From: Prorocentrum cordatum
Taxonomy: Eukaryota; Sar; Dinophyceae; Prorocentrales; Prorocentraceae
NCBI GenBank assembly: GCA_963575745.1
Contig: CAUYUJ010004581.1
Span: forward strand, 197,967-261,966
Direction of reading: 5' to 3'
DNA: 64,000 nt
In this document: piece by piece, positions 19,160 through 30,254 of the stretch
Layout of the letters: every line of letters starts with the position of its first letter
Numbering within the stretch: position 1 is the first letter of the stretch
Notes under the pieces: generated by a model
What the model saw: the letters and a program-made list of their open reading frames with translations, nothing else
Told to the model about the DNA's origin: nothing
The model's database searches: none
Made by a program: the position numbers and the translations under genes

Positions 19160-20060
19160 GGATAGAGCACGAGAGAGGGCTTCTCGGAGTAACTCGTGAG
19201 GACGTATCGAGCGGGAGCCCTTGTCATCGTGGCTGCGCCTCCACCAACTTGACTGAATTACGAGGAAGTCTCCAGCGAGAGCGCTGTTCCCGCGTTCGGG
19301 AAGGACCTCTCTGGCCAGGGCCTCTTGAAGTAAATCGCGAGGAAGTATCGGGCGGGAGTCCTTGTCGTCGTAGTTTGGACCCTTGACGTCGTAGTTTGGA
19401 CCCTTGACGTCGGAACCCTGAATGAGCAGCGTGCTGGGGTCTCTGTGGTTCGGGGGCCTCTCTGGCCAGGGCGTGTTGGAGTATATTGCAAGGGCCTGTC
19501 GAGCGGGAGCCCCTGTCGTCACAGGTGGGCCTCTGGCACCGCCAGTGAATTTCAGCCTTTGGCCACGAGGCTTCGAAATACAGATTGAGGAAATGTCGAA
19601 CGGGAGCCCTTGTCGTCGCGGCTGGGCCTCCACCAACTTGAGTGACTGACGAGGGAGTCTCGAGCGAGAGCGCCACTCTTGAGTTCGGGGGCCTCTCTGG
19701 CAAGGGCCTCTGCGAATACATCTCGAGGATGTATCGAACTGGAGCCCTTGTCGTCGTCGTTGGGCCTCCACCAATGTAACTGAATCGCAAGAAAAGCTCG
19801 AGCGCGAGCGCCGTTCCTGAGTTCCGGGGCCTTCCTGGCCAGGGGCTCTCGGCGTTAATCGTCAGGAAGTATCGAACTGGTGCCCTTGTCATCGTGGCTG
19901 GGCATTCGCCAACTTGACTGAATTTTGAGGAAGTCTCGACCGAGAACGCCGCTCCTGAGGAGGGTGTCTCGGGGTAAATTGTGAGGAAGTATCGAACGGG
20001 AACTGTTGTCGTCGTGACCAGGTCTCCAAGAGCACACATTCACACTCAAGCCAACGCTCG
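19160..20060 (+). repeat. ~140-bp tandem repeat array, copy I
   Basis: Six to seven degenerate units, each with GGGGGCCTCTCTGGCCAGGG, a GAGGAAGTATCGA-type word, GCCCTTGTCGTCGT and GGGCCTCCACCAACTTGACT. Spacing of the CTCTCTGGCC word is about 140 bp. A second array of the same family is at 51840-53060. Confidence 0.8.
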
Positions 20061-20164
20061 CGCGGAAGCCTCGCTATCAGAAAACATGTAACCGGCATCG
20101 AGGCGAGAGCGCGCGGAACCGCTCCCATAAACCAACAATAGTTATCCTCTACAAGTGAGTACTC

Positions 20165-20312
20165 AACAACAACATCATCGTTAACAACAACAGTGAGTTT
20201 AATATTGTTCGCTCGTATCTGCCGACGTGTCATTCAAGATGAATAAGCCAAGCCCTCGATACCCATCCCTTTTCGTCTTCGCTTCAACCCTTGCCACGTA
20301 AACAGGGAAAGG
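20165..20312 (+). repeat. Repeat flanking the 140-bp array, right copy
   Basis: Partner of 18985-19158 in the same orientation; the pair brackets the array. Confidence 0.5.
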
Positions 20313-20589
20313 GAGGGAGGGACGAATACATGAACGAACGCCAGAACCGTGCGCGCTCGGAGAAGGAGCCTGCTCGTGCCCAGAAAGGGCATGGCGTGGA
20401 GGCCGTGGCCTCAAACATGTGATACGCAAACAAGTTCACGTGAAAGCCACCACTCCCTGCTCCCTGCCGCCGATGATCATCGTGGGTCGTTTGTGCCGTG
20501 TCGCTCGTGGAAGGAGGGGGGAAGGAAAACGGGGAAAGAGGAGGGAGGACGAAAGAGATCCGCTGGAGAGGGGGCTGGGAGCAAAACAA

Positions 20590-20960
20590 CAAGCGGCAAA
20601 GCCTTCCTCACCTGCCACGCGCGGTTGGCGCAGACCCTGAAACAGGGGAAGGGGGGGAGGAGGGAAGGGAAAAGGGGCACGAGGAATACGAAGGGGGCTA
20701 CGAATCAGGAGAAAAACGGCAAAACCTTCATCGCCTGCCACATGCAATCGGCGCAGCCCACAAAACAGAGGAAGAGAGGGAAGGAAGGGAAAAGGTGAAG
20801 GAGGAGGGCGGAGGACGCGAGAGATCCACAGGGGGGGGGAGGAAGAAGAAAACAACGGCAATGCCTTCTTCTTGAAACAGGGGAAGGGAGGGAGGAGGAA
20901 CGGGAAAACGGGGAGAAGGATGGAGGACGCGACAGCCGCAGGAGGGGGGCTAAAGAGCGA
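20590..20960 (+). repeat. ~130-bp degenerate tandem repeat
   Basis: Units contain CCTCACCTGCCACGCG, TTGGCGCAG, AAAACAGGGGAAGGGAGG and GACGCGAGAGATCCGCAG. The same units recur at 24826-25105, so the LINE at 21400-24800 lies between two blocks of this array. Confidence 0.7.
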
Positions 20961-21399
20961 GCGAGCGGCCTGCGTGCCAGCTCCCGGAGGAGCGGCCCCC
21001 TTTTAAGGGCAGGCGGCACCAAGAAAATAGTGGAAAGCCTGCGCAGTACGTCCGAAGAAACAGACGAGCACGCGCGGGGGTCCGTGCCCCGTGACATCAA
21101 CAAAGAGCGAAAGCAACAACTGTGGTGGGATCAGCGCAGGGGAAAGGCGGGAGAGGAGGACGACGAGGAGGACGACGAGAGGAGAAGAACAACAGCTACA
21201 TATCAAGACGAATACATATGTCACACATCATCTCGCCAGCGGAGGCGTGGTCTTCCTGGTCGACGACCCGCCGAACAGCGATGCCAAGGGCGCCAGCGAA
21301 GTAGCCGGTAGATCAATTTGTCTGCGTTGTCGTTCGCCACCTTGGCGGCGAAGTTTCCTTCCTTCAAGGCTACGTGATGGCCCAATTATTGAATCCCCA
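20961..21399. other. No recognisable gene between array and LINE 3' end
   Basis: Mixed sequence with a GGAGGACGACGAGG run around 21150. Nothing recognisable is coded. Confidence 0.35.
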
Positions 21400-21439
21400 A
21401 TGTGCACATCTTGTCTCCGCGCGCGCAATTGCACGCCGC

Positions 21440-23034
21440 ACGTAATCTACCCGCGATTATCCGTCGCCACGTGGGGTGCGAAATCTATTCCGCGTCATCT
21501 TCCGCCACGTCGCCCGCAGCATCCGGTGACTGTGCACGTTGTGCGTCCAACACTCGCCGTCATCCGTGCATCGTTGTTGGCGTGGCCACTGCATCAAAAG
21601 AGTTGCATCCTTGACCGAAGCGGGTAGGATCTCGAAGAAAGCACGTCCTTAAATTTCGCGGAGCGACGCCAAGCTCCATTCATCCTGTTGGACAATTCGG
21701 ATTCGTGATAACTTCCCATGTAAAGGTGACACCCCAAATGCTTATCGTACTTCGCCGGTGGGACAATGTCTACGCCAGCCCCTTCAATTTTGATGCATGC
21801 GGGCGAATTGAAAGAGGCACTCGTGAGTGTCTTCGTCTTTCTCATGTGCACAGCAAGCCCATCTTTCGTGGCCTCCTTCTTCTTGGGAACGCCCTACTCG
21901 TTCATAACTACCAACGCGACATCGTCTGCGAACCTGAGATTCGTTAAAAAGTCTCCTGGCGTATCCACCACCATTGGGTAATTGCATCCCCGTCTTCGCT
22001 TGCTGAAGCTATTCCACAGCTTTTCGAGATTCCGAAAGCAAGCTTCCATCGCGGCAATGAACAGCGACGCGCTTATAGGATCTCCCTGTTTGACTCCACG
22101 GGATAATGAACAACTCCTCGATGTGCCCCCAGCAGAGACCGATGCAGCTCGATGCCGGCGCTGCTTCTGGAGCAGCGCAAGACACTCAAGAACGCGAAGA
22201 ACCCCCCGTATACTCGAATGCTCAACCGCATCGAACGCCTCCTCGAAGGCCGCCAGTCCCAGCCATAGGTCCTCGGTGCACTCTGCGCAACCTTTCAGCA
22301 ACGAGGTGGTTGACAGCATGTGGTCAGTCGTAGAATGCCCCTTCCTGTATGCCGCTTGGTCCGGCGACTGTTGCGGGATGGCGCTCGCTCGCAGGCGGTC
22401 GCCGAGTATCCGCGCAAAAAGCTCGCGCAGAACAGGCAGCATTGCGATTGGGCGGTAATTATCAGGGCATCGAGCGCCAAACTTCTTGAACAACACCGCT
22501 ACGCGCGTCTTCCACTTATCTGGGATATCCGCGTCAGGCCGCAGAGCGTCGCTGAATAATCTCGCACCGAATGCTCGGAAATGCCGCCCGCTATATTTGA
22601 GCACCTCTGCAACCGCCCCTGGCTCGTCGCAACATCGGCCTTTTTTTCATATGAGGTAAATCCAACTCCGCCATCGCGAAGTCTGGAACGGCTGCGGCCC
22701 TGAGAGCACCGCCATGATCTGGGCGCCGTGCTGCGTGTAGCTTTTCGTAGAACTTGGCGAACACGTCTGTGGTTTCGTCCTTCGACGCGTGATCCGTGCC
22801 ATCCCCGCCAACGGTGCTCGGTTCATGCGTCCTCTGCCGCGGCCGCCCCGCTGATGAAATGGGGGGCAAGACGCGGAAGCCGCCGAGGATTGACAGGATT
22901 CGTTTTTTGTTCTCTTCCTTGAGTCTGCAGGCGACCAGCTTGTTGATGCGTCTGCCAAGCTCCACCCTGCGATGCTTCTTTCCTGAAGGAGTCAAGGCGC
23001 GCTGTCGCCTGAGGTGCCGGCGCTGGCGGATCAA
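21440..23034 (-). pseudogene. LINE reverse transcriptase, relic
   Basis: A linker (VFAKFYEKLHAA, about 22770) leads to RT motifs in one long frame at 21894-22604: NYRPIAMLPVLRELFARIL, PDQAAYRKGHSTTDH, FEEAFDAVEH (motif A, with the first catalytic Asp changed within the LxxFDxxF pattern), RGVKQGDPISASLF (motif B), and LRFADDVAL (motif C, both Asp kept). The thumb continues in another frame (KYDKHLGCHLY, MNGAWRRSAKFKDVL, about 21750-21640) and a tail (RMLRATWRKMTR) ends near 21490. The FADD box and QGDPISASLF place it among APE-type LINEs. It is broken by frameshifts on both sides of the central frame. Confidence 0.8.
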
Positions 23035-23239
23035 ATCGTCGATGTCTCCACGCCCCGCACAGCGTGGTATCTATTTCTTTTTGTCCGGCAAATCGGTCAA
23101 GAAGGCGTTGACCATCGCCTTCTTGATGTTGGGCGTTCGCTCCGTCGATTGTGGTTCATTCGCGCCGCTCCCCACGAGGCCGGCATCTAGCTTCGCAGCG
23201 TACTTTGTTCTTATCAACTTCTGGTTCCCATGTTGGCGT

Positions 23240-23999
23240 TCGTTTCTTCATTGGTTTATCCGGTGAACGCGATGCCGCGCTGAAGTGCAATCGGGTCGCC
23301 TGGTGGTCAGAGCCCGCGTCGAACCAGCTTGCAACTCCACATTCGCATCCGTATTTAATACGATGTCTCTCGAAATTAAGTAGTCGAGCTGCTTGCGCAA
23401 GGCCCCATTCGAATACGTCAATGAATCATCGTCGTAGTCGTCTGTGAAGTACTTGTCAGCAGGAGCTCCTGATAAACGCGCCATTGGAACAACGACTCCT
23501 CCCTTGCATTCTGGTAACGGATGTTGTTCGCGCCCATCGTGTTTTTGTTCTCGTTCGCAACGCGTGGACCGACTTCAAGATGACAGTCACCTGCCAACAT
23601 CAGCGGTTTCCCTTGCGACTTCGCCGTGGTGACCACTTCATCCAGGATTAAATGCATAGTTCACCAACCCCCTGTGGGTCTTCACGTCTTCGTCTCTAAG
23701 GGCACGCCGTTGACGTCGATTCCGAACGCGGCAAGTCGATCGCACACTGCCTTGAACGAGATGTGGGTCCATTTCTGGTGCATGATCATGCCGATGCTGT
23801 CGCGCCCTGTGCTGCCGCCGCTGCCGAACCACGTGTGCCCCCTCCCTCCACGTCTCCACAAAAATACCCCAACTGCGACCCCCAAGCTCGCTTAAGGCAT
23901 GATCCAGCCGGTCCGAGAAGAACATGGGCGCGTAGATGTTGCAGGCGAAAAATCATCTTAGTTTCCATTGCAATCGAAGTAATATGAAAAGACACAAGC
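23240..23999 (-). pseudogene. LINE apurinic-type endonuclease, relic
   Basis: The EEP-family endonuclease nicks target DNA to prime reverse transcription. Readable pieces on the minus strand are GSGGSTGRDSIGMIMHQKWT, RLAAFGIDVNGV (about 23730), KPLMLAGDCHLEVGPRV (about 23590; the usual GDxN has become GDCH), YQELLLTSTS, and RKQLDYLISRDIVLNTDANVE (about 23370), followed by a degenerate C-terminal DHR box. The order of motifs is normal. Three frames are needed and stops are present, so no active enzyme can be made. Confidence 0.65.
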
Positions 24000-24720
24000 A
24001 CATCCCCCGACATAGGGGCATACACCCCTCGACCTCCTCCGGCACCACGTGCACAAGCAGACGGATTGCCGGGCCCACCTGAAATTAGTGAGCGTGTCTT
24101 GAATTGGGTAATACTCGTAAGGGTACAGTTTCCTATGCGCGCAGATGCGCCCCCTACTCCCTGTTTTGCCTCTTCCCCCACCATTCACCAATCCCTTCCT
24201 CGACTGCTGTCTTCACCTCCTCCGCCGTGTATTCATAATCAGTTCAGCGTCGTCGTTCCCAGATTACCTTGGTCATCTTCAGACTCGCAACGCCCCGCTG
24301 CCAATTGATCTGAACATCTTTCTGAAATAAGCCAGACTGCTCAACCAAATTGTGTTTGATCAACCCCAGGGTCTTGTCTCGGACCCTTTGCTCGCAAGTC
24401 CGAGTGTTAGTAAGCCGTGGTATGATTCCACCGGCAACATTTTTAGATGCGTTTTCAATCTTCCTGCAGAAGCCGATCTTCGCGGACAGGGGCTCGAACT
24501 GGATGGCGCCAGAATCCTTGATGGGTCACTGAAGGTACAGACCCTGTCAACAGCGCTGCGACGGGAACCCTCAGCCAAGAAGCCCTCGATGGTTTGAACA
24601 ATGTGATCCTCGTCCGTATCCACGTCGAACCCACTGCAATGATCTGTAACTCTCTGCTGACTTCGCTTTCGCTTCCAATACGTCCTCCCCGCTCTCCTTG
24701 CCTGTGCTGCTTCGCGCCCT
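24000..24720 (-). pseudogene. LINE N-terminal region (ORF1-like), relic
   Basis: Minus-strand frames read MTKDAVKEMILDLLPGIK near 24790, then SRELQIIAVG, then DTDEDHIVQTIEGFLAEG and VDRVCTFSDPS near 24610-24530, and LGLIKHNLVEQSGLFQKDVQ near 24370-24310. The TFSDPS and KTLGLIKHNL motifs match what I remember of the leading region of dinoflagellate LINE ORFs. No known catalytic site is present; it may be an RNA-binding fold. At least two frame changes and stops show it is dead. Confidence 0.5.
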
Positions 24721-24825
24721 GGCCGTGGGAATGCTTGATGCCAGGCAACAGGTCCAGGATCATCTCTTTCACTGCGTCTTTCGTCATGCCCGCAGGGGGG
24801 GTGGGGTTAGGAGCAAGAAAACACG

Positions 24826-25105
24826 CGGCGAAACCATCATCCTCTGCCGCGCGCAGTTGACGCAGCCCTAAACATAAGGGAAGGGAGGCATGAGGGAATG
24901 GGAAACAGGAAAGAGGATGGATGACGCGAGAGATCCGTAGGCGGGGGGGGCTAAGAGCAACAAAACAAGCGGCAAAGTCTTCCTCACCTGCCACGTGTAG
25001 TTGGCGCAGTCCCTAAAACAGGGGGAGGGAGGAGGGAATGGGAAAAGGGGAATGAGGAGGAGGAGGAGGGAGGACGCGAGAGATCCGCAAGAGAAGGGGC
25101 TAGAA
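24826..25105 (+). repeat. ~130-bp degenerate repeat, block 2
   Basis: Two units matching 20590-20960 (CCTCACCTGCCACGTG, TTGGCGCAGTCCCTAAAACA, GAGAGATCCGCAAGAG). Confidence 0.65.
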
Positions 25106-25189
25106 TTGGGCCGGGCAATGCCCCCTGCAGGCGGATTCTGGAAGAAGAATGACATGATACCGGAGAGAAAACCCAATCACATTTGTGTT

Positions 25190-25482
25190 GGGGCTATGGG
25201 GCTATAGGACTATAGGCCTATAGGGCTATGGGGCTACAGGGCTGTAAGGGCTATATGGCTATAGGGGTATAGTGCTATAGGGCTATTGGGACTATAGGGC
25301 TCTAGGGCTATAGAGCTATAAGGCTATAGGGCCATACGTCTCTTGAGCTATAAAGCTATAGGGCTCTAGGGCAATAGGGTCATAGAGCTATAGGGCTATA
25401 GGACTATAGGGCTATTGGGCTATAAGGGTATATGGGCTATTGAGCTATAGAGCTGTAAGGCTATATGGCTATAGGGTGCCCG
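25190..25482 (+). repeat. GGGCTATAG-type minisatellite
   Basis: About 30 imperfect copies of an 8-10-bp unit (GGGCTATAG with variants GGGCTATGG and AGACTATAG). The unit contains the self-complementary CTATAG, so the array is rich in short palindromes. It is much more AT-rich than its surroundings. Confidence 0.9.
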
Positions 25483-25536
25483 AACACCCCCGGGCAACTC
25501 CGGGCACCCCCGAGCACTCGGGCACCCGGCCACCGT

Positions 25537-25759
25537 GCCTGTTTTTCTTTGGACTCGGGCAAGTTTACTTGCATGGACGGGGGAGGGGGGCTGAGTTTGA
25601 AGCAAGCCGAAAACAATTCGACGTGCGGGAATCACGCAAGTCGAAAGGCGCTTGCACGCTCGTGTTCGATCGAAGAGGGGCGAGGGGGGAGAGGGGGGGG
25701 GGGGGGGGGGGGGCGAACGCCATGCAAATAAGCTTGCCTGGATCTAAAGAAAAACAGGC
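25537..25759. mobile_element. Short element with 40-bp inverted ends
   Basis: The 40-bp arms 25537-25576 and 25720-25759 (beginning GCCTGTTTTTCTTT and ending GCAAATAAGCTTGC...CAGGC) are inverted copies, 34 of 40 identical, and all six differences are transitions. The core is purine-rich with a G run. CACCCGGGCAC repeats flank both sides. MITE-like, but no target duplication is distinguishable inside the repeated flanks. Confidence 0.6.
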
Positions 25760-26584
25760 TCACCCACGGGCACCCGGGCACCCAGGCACCCGGCCACGGG
25801 CCGCCGAAATCCTGGGGCACCGGGCGCCCCCGGGCACCCCCGGGCACCCAGGCACCCAGCCGCCGGCCACCACATCGGCGCCGCACCTCACCTAACCATA
25901 TGAATCCGCTAGGACCCCTACAGAGGCAAGCTCTGATTGGGGAACAGAATCTCAGCATTCAACCAAATCAGAAACACCAGAAACTCGTTCCCAGGCTATC
26001 TTTTGTCTGTTTTTGAATACTCCTCCTGTAGAGGGTCATGCCCAACTTAAGGCTACATGCAGGAGCAAACAGACAGACGGTAAAACTAGACGCGCGGGTC
26101 GGCCAGGCGGGCCCTGACGGGCGGGTCGGGCGGGCGGGCCCCCGGCCCGGTCGAGCGGGCGCGTCGCGCAAGCGTCGGTCCTGCAGGAACGGCGAGGAGG
26201 TCTCAGGCGACAGGGCGATTCCCAGATAATCCCTGAGGAGAGGACCGCCAAGTACGCTACAGGCTTCAGGGCGCCTGAGCCCATCTGTAAGGATGGGGCG
26301 ACCCGCAGAGTTCGGTGATCCACGACCGCTTGGACGTCTCATCCTTAAAATCCTGAATTTGTGTGGTGCGATAAGTGCTCGCATGGGGAAAGGCCGGGGT
26401 CGCATGCGAACGCGCCCCTCACAATGCGGAACATGCGTGCTCCACGCTCTGGTTGATAAGCCCCCTGGTGTGGTCAGCACGCCGAAATGTCCGGCGGACA
26501 CTTACGTGCCCGCACGCGTTCCTCACATGTACTTGCGAGTACGGTGTCCAAAGCCCCCTCCTCCTACTTCCTCTCATCCCCTCC

Positions 26585-26617
<33 letters not shown>

Positions 26618-27640
26618 AAAAAAAAAACAAGCAAAAACGCGGTCACTGGGAGGCTGCAGCGGGCCTCCGGGGAAGGCGGAATACCCCCCATGGGGCTGGC
26701 GTGAGAGCAGCGTACCCACACGCGTACATGCTACCAAACATCTCTGCGGGGACCTCGGTCGGCATGGGCCACCAGCCCCGCGAGGTGAACCGATCCGCAG
26801 ATTGCGCAAACAGCTGCAGGATGGGACGAAACTTTTTTTCCACAGACCGCAAACGACCCAGTGAGCATCAAGGCGAAAAGAGGCCAGAGCGGGGAGACGC
26901 TCGTCAAGGCAAAAGGCCGGGCCAACTTTCGAGTTGGGGTGTTGACCTCTGGCAAACCTGTCCCAAGAAAGCTTTGCGCCATTGGAAGGGAAACCGCGTC
27001 CTGGCGGGCATTCTTTACCCCAAGAACGCAAAGCGCCAATTTCAGAGTAGGCGCCGCACTTGCCGCATATAAACAGAACGCCGTGGGAATTGTTCGCTAC
27101 GTGCAATATGTGCCCCCTTGGGTTGGCGACCGGAGCGGACAGGGCTGCAATGTACCCGCGGCACGGCGACACGTTTGGCGAGGGCTTACGGTCGCTCGTG
27201 ACAAAGCGCAAGCGCTGACACGCCCAGCGGGTGCGACGCCAAGCCCACGCATGCCCTTTCTGGGTTCGCTGGAGCAGCTGCTGAAGTTGCCGCTTCGGCC
27301 GGGAGCGGGCCTCCAGCGAGGGCGGAACTTGGGGCTTGAAGGTGCCACGGATTACCCCCCAGGGGCGTTGCAAGAAACTGTGGCCCTTTTGTTGCCCCCC
27401 ACCGTCTCCCCAAGACCGCCCGCGACCCGTGAGCAATGTGGCCCCCGCCCCGCAAGCCGTAACCAGCCAAGCGAGGGCAAGCACCACCTGGCCCCCCATC
27501 GACCCCAGCGTCGGCGATTAGGGTCGCAACCGTGCGACAATTACAGAAGATGTGCTAAGCCGGTCCAACTTTCGAGTTAGGGTGTTGTCCAGCCGACAGG
27601 TAAGGACCCGATCCCCAGAAAGGTAAACCAATGATGCGCG
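25760..27640. other. No recognisable gene; mixed low-copy repeats
   Basis: CACCCGGGCAC repeats continue to about 25865. A GGGCGGGTCGG-rich stretch lies at 26090-26165 and an (AGAG)n run at 26585-26620. Two sequences recur at about 640 bp distance: CAACTTTCGAGTTGGGGTGTTG (part, near 26930) and CAACTTTCGAGTTAGGGTG (near 27570). Overlapping open frames on both strands at 26290-27580 have no recognisable domain and are probably not genes. Confidence 0.4.
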
Positions 27641-27650
27641 GGTGCCTGAC

Positions 27651-29200
27651 AAAGACCAGCGAAGAAAACGAAGTGCAGAAGACGAACCAATCGTTACCCT
27701 GAGATTGCCGTGGTGGTGCGTGGCGCCTTGAAGACGCAAGCAACCGACAACCGACAAGGGCGCCTACATAGGCCACAGTGTGCACAGCAGTGTCCACCGT
27801 TTGGGGAGAGTCCTTCGGGCCAGAGGAACAGCCCGAAGACCCCCCCTGATTTGTGGCGCCTTGTTGGTGCACCCAGAACAGAAAATGACCGCTCGTGGTG
27901 GGAGCTCTGGCGCGGGGGGGGGTTCTCCGGGCCAAGGGAACAGCCCGAACAAACCACCTGAGTGGCGGTTCCTTGACGACGCTCTTAAGCATTCAACGGC
28001 GGGGCCGTCAGGAGACAAAGCTTCCCTGGTGGCGCGTGGAACCTTGATGGCGCAACCCACAGCAAACGGGGGCGCCTGCGCAGGCTGCAGTGAACATGGT
28101 GTTGGACTCCGTTTTGGGGGGTCCTGGGGACTAAGGGGCCAGCCCGAAACACCCCTTCTGGTCTGTGGCGCCTTGTGGGCGCACCCTGAACACAGAACGT
28201 CCGCCCGCGTGGTAGTGGCTGCATTGACGGGGGGGGGGTGAAGGCTAAGGGAACAGCCCGAACAACCCCCGTGACCTTAATCATCCGACAGCGGGGCCGT
28301 CGTGAGCCACGGTTGCCGAGGTGGTGTACAGCACCTTGATGGCGCAACCGACAACCGACAAGGGCGCCTACGTAGGCTACAGTGCGCATGGTGGTGGACA
28401 CCGGTTTGGGGGGGTCCTTCGGGCCAAAGGAACAGCCCGAACACCCCCCCTGATTTGCGGCGCCTTGTTGGCGCACCCACAAAGGAAAACGACCGTAGTG
28501 ATAGCCCCGGTGCTGGGGGGGGTCTTCGGGCCAATGGAGCAGCCCGAACAAACCACCTGGTTTGTGGCGCCGCGGTGGCGTACCCAGTACAGAGCCGACC
28601 GCCCAGGCGACCTTTCAAAGGGGGTACTACGGGCCAACGGTTGTGGCGCCATGTGAGCAAGTTGTCACCATATTGTATGTGCATGGGGTGGCGGAGCCCC
28701 ATTGGGGGGTTGTTTTTGTCTTGGGGCCAGCCCGAATGACCCCCCTTGGCCTGTGTCGCCCCGGTGGCGAGACCACAGCGAGCTCAAGGGAGGTGCTCAT
28801 CGGAGACTGTGTGCTCAGACAAAGACCAGCGAAGAAAACGAAGAGCAGAAGACGAACCGATTGTTACCCTGAGGTTGCCATAGTGGTGCGTGGCGCCTTG
28901 AGGACGCAAGCAACCGACAACCGACAAGGGCGCCTACATAGGCCACAGTGTGCACAGCAGTGTCCACCGTTTGGGGAGTCCTTCGGGCCAGAGGAACAGC
29001 CCGAAGACCCCCCCTGATTTGTGGCGCCTTGTTGGTGCACCCAGAACAGAAAATGACCGCTCGTGGTGGGAGCTCTGGCGCGGGGGGGGGGGTTCTTCGG
29101 GCTACAGTGTGCACAGTGGTGTCCACCGTTTGGAGAGGGTCCTTCGGGCCAGAAGAACAGCCCGAAGACCCCCCCTGGTTTGTGGCTAAACCGGGGGCCA
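27651..29200 (+). repeat. Tandem and segmental repeat, ~270-bp units
   Basis: Four or five related units carry CCGACAAGGGCGCCTAC, CCGTTTGGGGAG, CCTTCGGGCCAGAGGAACAG and TGGCGCCTTGTTGG. 27651-27920 and 28821-29092 are nearly identical, implying recent duplication or conversion; intervening units are more diverged. Confidence 0.8.
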
Positions 29201-29399
29201 GGGGCACAATCTGAGGCTTAGGACTTTTCCTTGTACGAAACAGGGTGCGAGCTCCGGGAAAAGCACTTCAATTTTAAAAACACAGTGGGCACCGAAGGGG
29301 AGGGATCAGCAAACATTATTCTTTAGAACTGGAAATTCAAGAGGAATCTGCGCCGCGAAATCTCACTTCAGCCACGCAACCAGGACAGGTGTAAGTTTG

Positions 29400-29720
29400 C
29401 TCGGCCCTCTCACTCTGACAACATCCATGTGTCGCACAGCGCCCCCCGACATCTCTGAGCCCAGAGTTGCGAGGATGTCTCAGGTCACTGCGTCTCCAGT
29501 CCTGGAACTGCGAGGACGTCTCAGGTGAACTTGGCCCGACCACCCCTGACGGCATCCGGCATCTCAGGTGAGCTTGGCCAGACCACCTCTGACGGCATCT
29601 GGCAACTCAGAGTCGCGAAGAGGCCTCGGGCCAAACGGGCTGGACCACCTCGGATCTGGCCATCTCCGAACACAGACCTGTGAGGAGCCCCCCGAGGCCA
29701 GACGGGCAGGGGCCCTCTCT
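29400..29720 (+). repeat. Degenerate ~50-60-bp satellite, copy 3
   Basis: Successive GCGAGGATGTCTCAGG, GCGAGGACGTCTCAGGTGAA and CATCTCAGGTGAGCTTGG words. Confidence 0.7.
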
Positions 29721-30254
29721 CACAGCCTGGAGAGCGCCTCGAGGCGCCAGTCCCTCTCGGGTGGGAACCATTCCGACAGCGACACTGCCCCCCGGGCACC
29801 CGCCTGCAGCCCGGGGCAACTCCAGAATAGGACCTCTCTGACGGGAGCAGCCCAGAAACTCCAACATGGTGAGAACGATGACAGCGGCAGCGAGCGACGG
29901 CTACACCAGCTCTGCTGTCATGCAAGCAGCGGGGCACCCTTGACTTGCTCCATGCCGCATGCCGCAGAGACTCATCGCGGGTCTCGGCCAGCGTTAGGCT
30001 GGGCAATCGGTTCGCGCAAGGAGGCCTACGGAAGAGCTGGCAGCTGGCCTTTCAGATGATTCAGCACCTCGCTGGGGAGGGCGTGGGATGCGCGAGCTGA
30101 GGACGCCTCCTCATCGTATTTACCTTCCTCCTCCGCCTCACTTGGTCTGCGCATGATTAGGTGTGGACCGCTGGAACACACGGGCAAGAACAACATTATC
30201 TCTTGTTCGTGAAAAGCTGGAACAACGGACCTGATCCGGACAACACATGGAAAC
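29721..30254. other. No recognisable gene
   Basis: Complex-looking sequence without identifiable coding or repeat family. Confidence 0.35.

Larger units (their letters stand above)
21400..24800 (-). mobile_element. Non-LTR retrotransposon (APE-endonuclease LINE), decayed
   Basis: Reading the minus strand, an ORF1-like N-terminal region, an apurinic-type endonuclease, a linker, an RT and an RT tail occur in the correct order over about 3.4 kb, with frameshifts and stops. Coding similarity ends near 21440. It is flanked on both sides by blocks of the same ~130-bp repeat, suggesting insertion into that array. No poly(A) tail or target duplication was found. Confidence 0.8.
25106..26045. mobile_element. 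Possible TIR-bounded element enclosing minisatellite
   Basis: The left arm GGGCAATGCCCCCTGCAGG (about 25112) and the right arm CTCCTGTAGAGGGTCATGCCC (inverted, about 26025-26045) resemble the two ends of the short element at 47126-47289. If real, this is a longer member with a GGGCTATAG minisatellite and a 40-bp inverted-repeat element inside. The ends are diverged and no target duplication is clear. Confidence 0.35.

Noticed and set aside
19160-20060. CRISPR-like array
   Set aside because: Whole ~140-bp units are repeated and degenerate; there are no short identical repeats with unique spacers, and the context is a eukaryotic nuclear genome.
25537-25759. Rho-independent terminator or riboswitch
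   Set aside because: The inverted arms are far too long and distant (140-bp loop), and no gene lies upstream.
29521-30006. 161-codon minus-strand gene
   Set aside because: Its start and end fall in a degenerate satellite and no motif is recognisable.
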